From Doris montereyensis (lineage: Eukaryota > Mollusca > Gastropoda > Nudibranchia > Dorididae): DNA of 64,000 nt. The stretch is from contig JAXRKP010000837.1 in NCBI GenBank assembly GCA_037039925.1, positions 1 to 64,000 on the forward strand, given 5' to 3'. Shown one piece after another: positions 58,190-64,000 of this stretch; position 1 is the first letter of the stretch, and every line of letters starts with the position of its first letter. Below the pieces are notes generated by a model. The model saw nothing but the letters and a program-made list of their open reading frames with translations, was not told the origin of the DNA and did not search any database. The translations under genes and the position numbers were made by a program.

Positions 58190-58440
58190 CCGTATTTGCT
58201 AATGCTATGACATTTTAAGAATTTATTTTCAAAAGCATTATATGTGTACAATTATCTCTTAGTGTGAATTGCGATCTTTGGGTATGTTACGTCTATAAGT
58301 ATACTTTATAACATGCCTGTAATCGATCTATTCATGGTATTGTACAGCGCATAGAGCATCAGATAATGGTGGATATGTGCGCTATATAAATATTATCTAT
58401 TATTGTTATTATTATTACTTTTTATTATCATTATTAATTG
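58190..58440 (+). mobile_element. Second LINE 3'-end fragment
   Basis: TGTACAGCGCATAGAGCATC, then ATGTGCGCTATATAAATATT and an ATT/GTT-rich tail. It resembles the terminus at 56430-56540 without coding sequence. Confidence 0.6.
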
Positions 58441-58932
58441 AACAGACGCTAGATCCTATCCAGCACATAAATCAGAAAACATGGAAAATCCAAATCCCCG
58501 CTCCCAAGCAAAAATACAATTCTTGACGTGGCAGTTTAGTTTGTGCTCAAACCAGGCTTAAAAACTTCTTTACATTGTAGATTTCGTATCTTAAACCACT
58601 TTGGTTTGATAGAGCATTGAAAATTTTAATTACTCTGAACATAACAGGACAATTGTATAAATGGAGACTGCTATATCGTGTACACTTACATGTCTGCTTA
58701 CTGTAACATTCTGAACAAATATGAGAATAATGAAAGATGGGGAAAGTGACACAGTGATCATAAGTTTGTAGGACATATCAGAAGGTTATATCTGAGGACA
58801 ACTTTACTGTATTCTCTTAAATCAATTACTCTAGGTACATACTATTAAGCAGCAGAAAATAAGTGTGCCCTTAACATGCCAATATCAATGCAAGTGCTGA
58901 TTATGTTGCTGAAATACACAGATGGTACATAC

Positions 58933-58958
58933 CTTGGATTCTTGACTTTCATCTTGAT
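58933..58958 (-). CDS. Gene 2 common linker exon (26 nt)
   Basis: On the minus strand the acceptor CTTCTTTTCAG precedes 26 bases encoding, with one base from the previous exon, DQDESQESK. The donor CCAAG/gtatgt follows. It exits in phase 0, which fits the phase-0 starts of exons A, C and D and one option for B. A short acidic linker between a common N-terminal part and alternative finger blocks is what lola-type genes show. The exon rests on splice signals and phase only, so confidence is moderate. Confidence 0.55.
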
Positions 58959-60968
58959 CTGAAAAGAAGGACAAAAATCTATTAGTTTTTAGTACACATT
59001 TATGAGTATTATTCTGATTTTGGAGTTGCTTTTCTATTTTGTTTTGCCGTTAATTTGCTAGGGTGGCTTTTTAAATTTTTATATTTAGAAGTAAGTTTAC
59101 ATTTTACTCAAAGATGTTTTTAATTTTCACAAAGATGTCAAAATGAAAATTTGAAATGAAAATTACAATAAGTAGTAAAATCATTTTGGAATTCATTAAT
59201 TTAACAAATGTACATCCCTAAAATCGCAAGTTTTACGTAGTCTTCTTCTGTAACCTTCTTCTTGGGAGCAGTTTTACATGATACTTGGATGTACCGTATA
59301 TTATATTTCAGACCAGCATGCCAGCAATGTAACGCTGTTTTACAATTTTTCAATTGAACACTTTTCCAGGTCATATCCTTTATTATTACCTTTTTTATGG
59401 GATTTTTCATTAAGGCCCTATGAACTTTCCATACTTGAAAAACTGATGTTTAGATAACAACTTCTGCCCATATCCCTGAGGACTTTAGAATCTGTGAGAT
59501 GCACTGAGAATATCTATTTATATTTTCTACTACCCAAAGTCTTATGGTGCACAGCCATATTTCAAAGAATATCTTTCTATAACTGAGATTTGAATATAGA
59601 AACAGAGAGATGAACTCAGTTTTAATGAGATAAAAAAGCTTTGAAATAAAAAAAAGAAAAAGAATGAAATATTACTACGGTCTTCACAAGCCTGTTAAAA
59701 AGAAAAAGCCTGAACACTTAAGCTCCAATGACAGCACCGTTATTTATCTGTCTTGTATATATATTTTTTTTCCTGTCAAAAAGATTTTCAACTTCATACT
59801 AAACTATGTGAAAAAACCTAAATTTGAATTGTTTCTACTAAACATATTTGCACTATGACATATCAATTAGCCTTATAATTGAAATTGAAATTAAATTATT
59901 GATTGTAATCTGTAACTAAGTAAGATGATCTCTATATTGCAGCAAACAGATTACCTGGGGGTTAACAAAATCTATCAGTCCGACAAAGGACATCAGCTTT
60001 TTAAGGTTCTAATCCTTTTTCCTGAAGCTATTTCCTGTGCCTATGGTAGCAGTATTAATAGTAACACAAAATAGATATTTTGTTTTTTAACCCCAGCTTC
60101 TATGGAAATGACCCAACAATATTCTCATTCTATAGGTCACAATGAATATCTTGATTTTGTCATAAAAATGGACTAAATGTCTGGCTTTTCATATTTTTGT
60201 GTCTGTTCATATAGCTAAATAATTAAAATAGTAGTAAATTGACAACAAACTTCGCGCTTGCAGGAATTCCGTATGTACATGAAAATATTTACTGATGGGG
60301 TTTTTAATGTTATGTTAAACACATTTTAGTCACATAATGCTTAAATGTGCGTAAGCTAATTGTGTGCTGAAGAATAATTTATACAGAGTAAAAGTGTGTT
60401 GTATTTCATATTGTATCGAAAGTATTGTAACACCAAAATAATGTACCACTATTTGGACAATAAATTTGTATCTTATCCGTGACCTTTTTTGCTTATTCAA
60501 AAAAATTGGAGACAGTAGAAAGTTACAAAGGAGGGAGAAGAAAATGACAAAGCAGGGAATAAAAAGTCATAAGGAAGGGAGTAAAAGCACAAATCATGCT
60601 GTGTGTCAAGAGAGAGAGAGCTTCATTTGATAGTGACTTTTGTTGATGTTTGTTATGTAACATACACCATTCATTATACATGTTTCAATGTCATGAACTC
60701 AAGAAGCAGATAATTTCAATTGAGCAAACATTAAACTATATCATTGATGTACGCTACATAAGGTGTGTTAATTTGCCACATTGTAATTTCTTCTTTTCCC
60801 ACTTAAACCATCATAAACGATGAGTATACTTTCAAAGCAACTGATGAAGTTTAGTTTTTGAAAACTCTTCATCTTCAGAGTTGCCATGCAGAGGTTGATC
60901 TATCAATGGCAATTTGCACACAGTACTTTAAGATGTTATCCAATTTATGGACCTTACTGAGATGGTTA
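58959..60968 (-). other. Gene 2 intron sequence
   Basis: No exon recognised. AT-rich throughout. Confidence 0.5.
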
Positions 60969-61417
60969 CAGTGGGCACCACTTATGACAGGAAACCGGTT
61001 ATAAAAGAACAATCGCTACCCCCCCACCCCAGTTTGTCTCTCTCTCTATGGCTCTATTAAAAAAAACCTCTTACAACAGGGACCGGAAGGGGAAAACTAT
61101 TTATAACAGGACTCTTTCAACGTGGAAAGTACACCAGAAAAGCACATGAGTGTGTATACTGTAGATCTATGCCTAATAAATCATAATATTTTTTTAAATA
61201 CGGACTTCATCAAGGCCCGATGCAGGTGTTTGAAGTACATGATAGGCCTAAAAGAGAGGGAGAGAGAGTGTGTATTTAGTACATTATGATATGACTGGTA
61301 ATAGCATTGTGCATGAAGCTATGCACATGTAATTTCCATTGCAAATGTTTTATATTAAGAATCGGTTGTAATAGGACTGTTGCCCTTTCCCTATAAATCC
61401 TGTTATAAGTGCATTTT
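60969..61417. mobile_element. Degenerate TA-flanked inverted-repeat element
   Basis: Left end TA/CAGTGGGCACCACTTATGAC then AGG. Right end on the minus strand TAAAATGCACTTATAACAGG. Internal ACAGGG and TTATAACAGG phrases recur. Confidence 0.5.
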
Positions 61418-64000
61418 ATTTGAGGAAAAACATAATTCATGTGTGAATGCGCGCTGATAATTCAATGCCAAACTATGCGTAGCAATCCAGCCTCATGGCC
61501 TCTGTTCTTTTATGCAAACACATTTGATCTAATGTGATCTAAAGCTCAACTCATGTGTACATCAAGGTTGTCTCTGTGTGACTGCAACACAACTGCCTTA
61601 AACAGCTCTTTACTGACACTGACATGTTTGAAAATTGTTTTTCTGATTATTAAGTCACAGGCTATGGTCTTCCTACTCTTTTCTACTGACGGTTCTTGTC
61701 AAATGCCTGACTGGTGATTCTGTCTGATGAGACTCCTACAGGTATTATGTCCAATCCTGCCTGACTTCCTCTGACCTTTCTCATGGACAATGGGATATTT
61801 GTGACTTTTTCACTCTCATCAGACTTACAGGTTGGTAATTTTTCCTGACCATGGCACTTTTGAATGTATCATATAGCCATCTACTGATGAAGGTTGCGAG
61901 TTAAATGCCAGCAAATGAAGGATTTTTACATTGATTTTGAGACGTGCAGTTTATTGTATTCTGACAGCGACTGCGAACATCAACATGACCAAAAAAGAAT
62001 ACATGAAGAAAAAATCGGAAAATATCTCAGTATCTGACAGATATACGTCCTCATAAATATCTCATAGGTGCATGCAGAGATCATTTCGAACCTTCTGCAC
62101 ATCTGAATGTAACCTGGGCCACTGTGGCATCACATGAACAACTTGATAAATAAATGGGGTTGTGATTATGTCTTAATAATACAAAGTTGAAAACCTTTTG
62201 TGTTTAACCTTGAGGTCAAGGGTCAAACAGCTATATATGCACAAAGTGTTAAAGGTACGATGGATGGGCAATATCTATACTATCACTATCACTGAAAATA
62301 TGAATGGGCTAAGCCTTTTTATAACATTTTGTTTTCTTTGAAGTAGGCAAGTTATTTGTTGTTTCCTTCTCAATTGGCAACACTATCATCCTCATAACAT
62401 CCTTTTGTGTGCCTATATGGAAAGTTATCATATCAATGTAATCCGTACAAAAAACCCACCAAAGTTCTGTTAGTGATAATAAAATCAAATGTCAATTACT
62501 GCTTTTAAATCTTCAATGGAAGTTATGTTTTTCTGCTGTAAATCATATGAAAAAGTCTCAACCACAAAAGGAACACGCAGAACAGGTAAATATAAAGACT
62601 GAACAAGTAATCTGAACATAAATATGTGCCAGAACTCAGTGACCTAAGCTGTAAGCTGTGGACAAAACACAAGAAATTTTGTTTTCAAACCTACCTTTAA
62701 GAAAAGTAATTTTGTTTTATCACAACAGGGGTTTATTGATTATCAGAGTGAGAAATGCTATTTTTCGTATCAGATAGAAAGTTTAGTATTTTGCAAAACC
62801 GTTATGCATAACAAAAGAATTCTTAACAAGCAACACTGTTATTTGATATGATAGCTGATATCTATAGATCATATTATTATGTTGTGTCCTCTTCATAGTC
62901 ATAGGTACATTGTATAATTAGTAAGTTAAAAATCAAAATGGAGCCTCCATTTTTGTCTCTTCACATTTTTGTCTCTTTACCCCATAAAGAACTATCTGAA
63001 TTATGGTTCCTAAAGCTAAAAAAAATCATTACATATATAATTTTTACATAAGAGTAATGTCGTTTTCTATTATTTTTTCAACTTATTGTTTGTGCTTGAG
63101 CAATTATTCGTTAACTACACAAGAGGATGTTATTGCTATGTCGACAGTAATCAATAGGGTTTTTAGTATTATTTAACTTCTTAAAACATATAAGAACGAG
63201 GTGCATTAACCAACAAAACTAAGCGTAAAATTTTAAAACATATTTATTTGATTAAGTGTGATTGAAAATCTAGTCAACACAACAAACTGCGGGCAAAATA
63301 ACAAGGCAAAATGCCAGAGAAATGAAATGAATGCACACAAAAAAAGGTATTTTGCCCATCATCTCTGCTTTGAAACGGTCTCCATGAAATGCCTAGTTTA
63401 TGCAGGTTTTAAATCACAAAAGAGAGCGAAAAATAACATAAATATAAACCTGCAAAAACAACACAAGAAAAAAATATTACAATAAAGGAAACAATTATTT
63501 TTCTATCACACAATACCATCATGATACATCCCTGAATAATTTATTTCACTGTCACCGTCAGATCAGGAATAATTTAGCTTTCAAGTTACTTAAAATAAAG
63601 GAATAATTGAAATGTTCAAATGATGTATGTTTAAAAGACAATACACACAATAGACAATGATGACTAAAGACCCTTAATAAAAAATACATAACTTACACAA
63701 GTCAAAGAGGAAAATATATTTGTCTTTCATTTTAGGATTTAATTGAGCTGTCATCGATTTTCCCCAATTGTTTGAACCCTTTATCAGTATTTCTCTGACA
63801 ACAACATTCAGACAACTCGACAGTTATATACACATGTACATAATTAAATAGTCAACAGTATTATTGTTTAGGTCCAATCTATCCAACATAAAATACATAA
63901 ATTTCGAATTTCAATTGGTAACTAAAAAAATTCAAAAAATTCAAAAAATTCAAAGGAAACATTAAGACTGTACCATTACTTTGACAGGCCTGATAATGTT
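61418..64000 (-). other. Gene 2 intron sequence to the window edge
   Basis: AT-rich, no exon, RNA gene or repeat family recognised. The 5' exons of gene 2 must lie beyond 64000. Confidence 0.5.

Overview
This is nuclear DNA of an animal, most likely a marine invertebrate. It is AT-rich, with GT-AG introns, long introns full of LINE and tRNA-derived SINE fragments, TA- and TTAA-flanked inverted-repeat elements and microsatellites. The lineage cannot be fixed further from the sequence.

Two genes run tail to tail. Gene 1 (+ strand, about 3.1-30.6 kb; its 5' part lies left of the window) has one constant exon (3152-3232), then a tandem array of about 42 short alternative exons (10.4-26.4 kb) plus one outlying cassette at 4001-4088, then two constant 3' exons (28223-28369 and 29142-29462). 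Each cassette is about 100-120 nt and encodes about 35-40 residues with one shared pattern: L-x-x-R-x-P-x-L near the start, an aromatic and N/R-S/T-x-x-R core, and a basic end. The best ones enter in phase 0 and leave in phase 1. The exon before leaves in phase 0 and the exon after enters in phase 1, so one cassette keeps the tail in frame, while none or two lead to an early stop. This is the arithmetic of a Dscam-like mutually exclusive exon array, here in a protein I do not recognise. The tail is rich in Gly, Tyr and Pro and ends in an acidic stretch.

Gene 2 (- strand, from beyond 64 kb down to about 39 kb) has a 26-nt common exon at 58933-58958 followed by at least four alternative 3'-terminal exons (52531-53067, 49842-50351, 46257-47210, 38968-39518). 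Each encodes a five-finger zinc-finger block of the same design (C2HC, three C2H2, C2HC). This is the architecture of insect lola-type loci, where a shared N-terminus, often BTB, is joined to alternative zinc-finger ends. The shared N-terminal exons are not in the window.

Many cassettes, the last exon of gene 1 and one zinc-finger exon each carry single-base frame breaks that usually lie in or beside a short homopolymer. Run-length error in a long-read assembly is the simplest explanation, though decay of some cassettes cannot be excluded.

Between and inside the genes lie a truncated LINE at 1-1216 with 5' monomers, a CR1/L2-like LINE 3' end at 55999-56460, several pogo-like TA elements, a TTAA-flanked element at 32921-33473, a pair of about 240-bp MITEs, a 49-bp satellite and a dispersed repeat of about 120 bp. 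The dispersed repeat occurs about ten times, and every copy inside a gene is in that gene's sense orientation.
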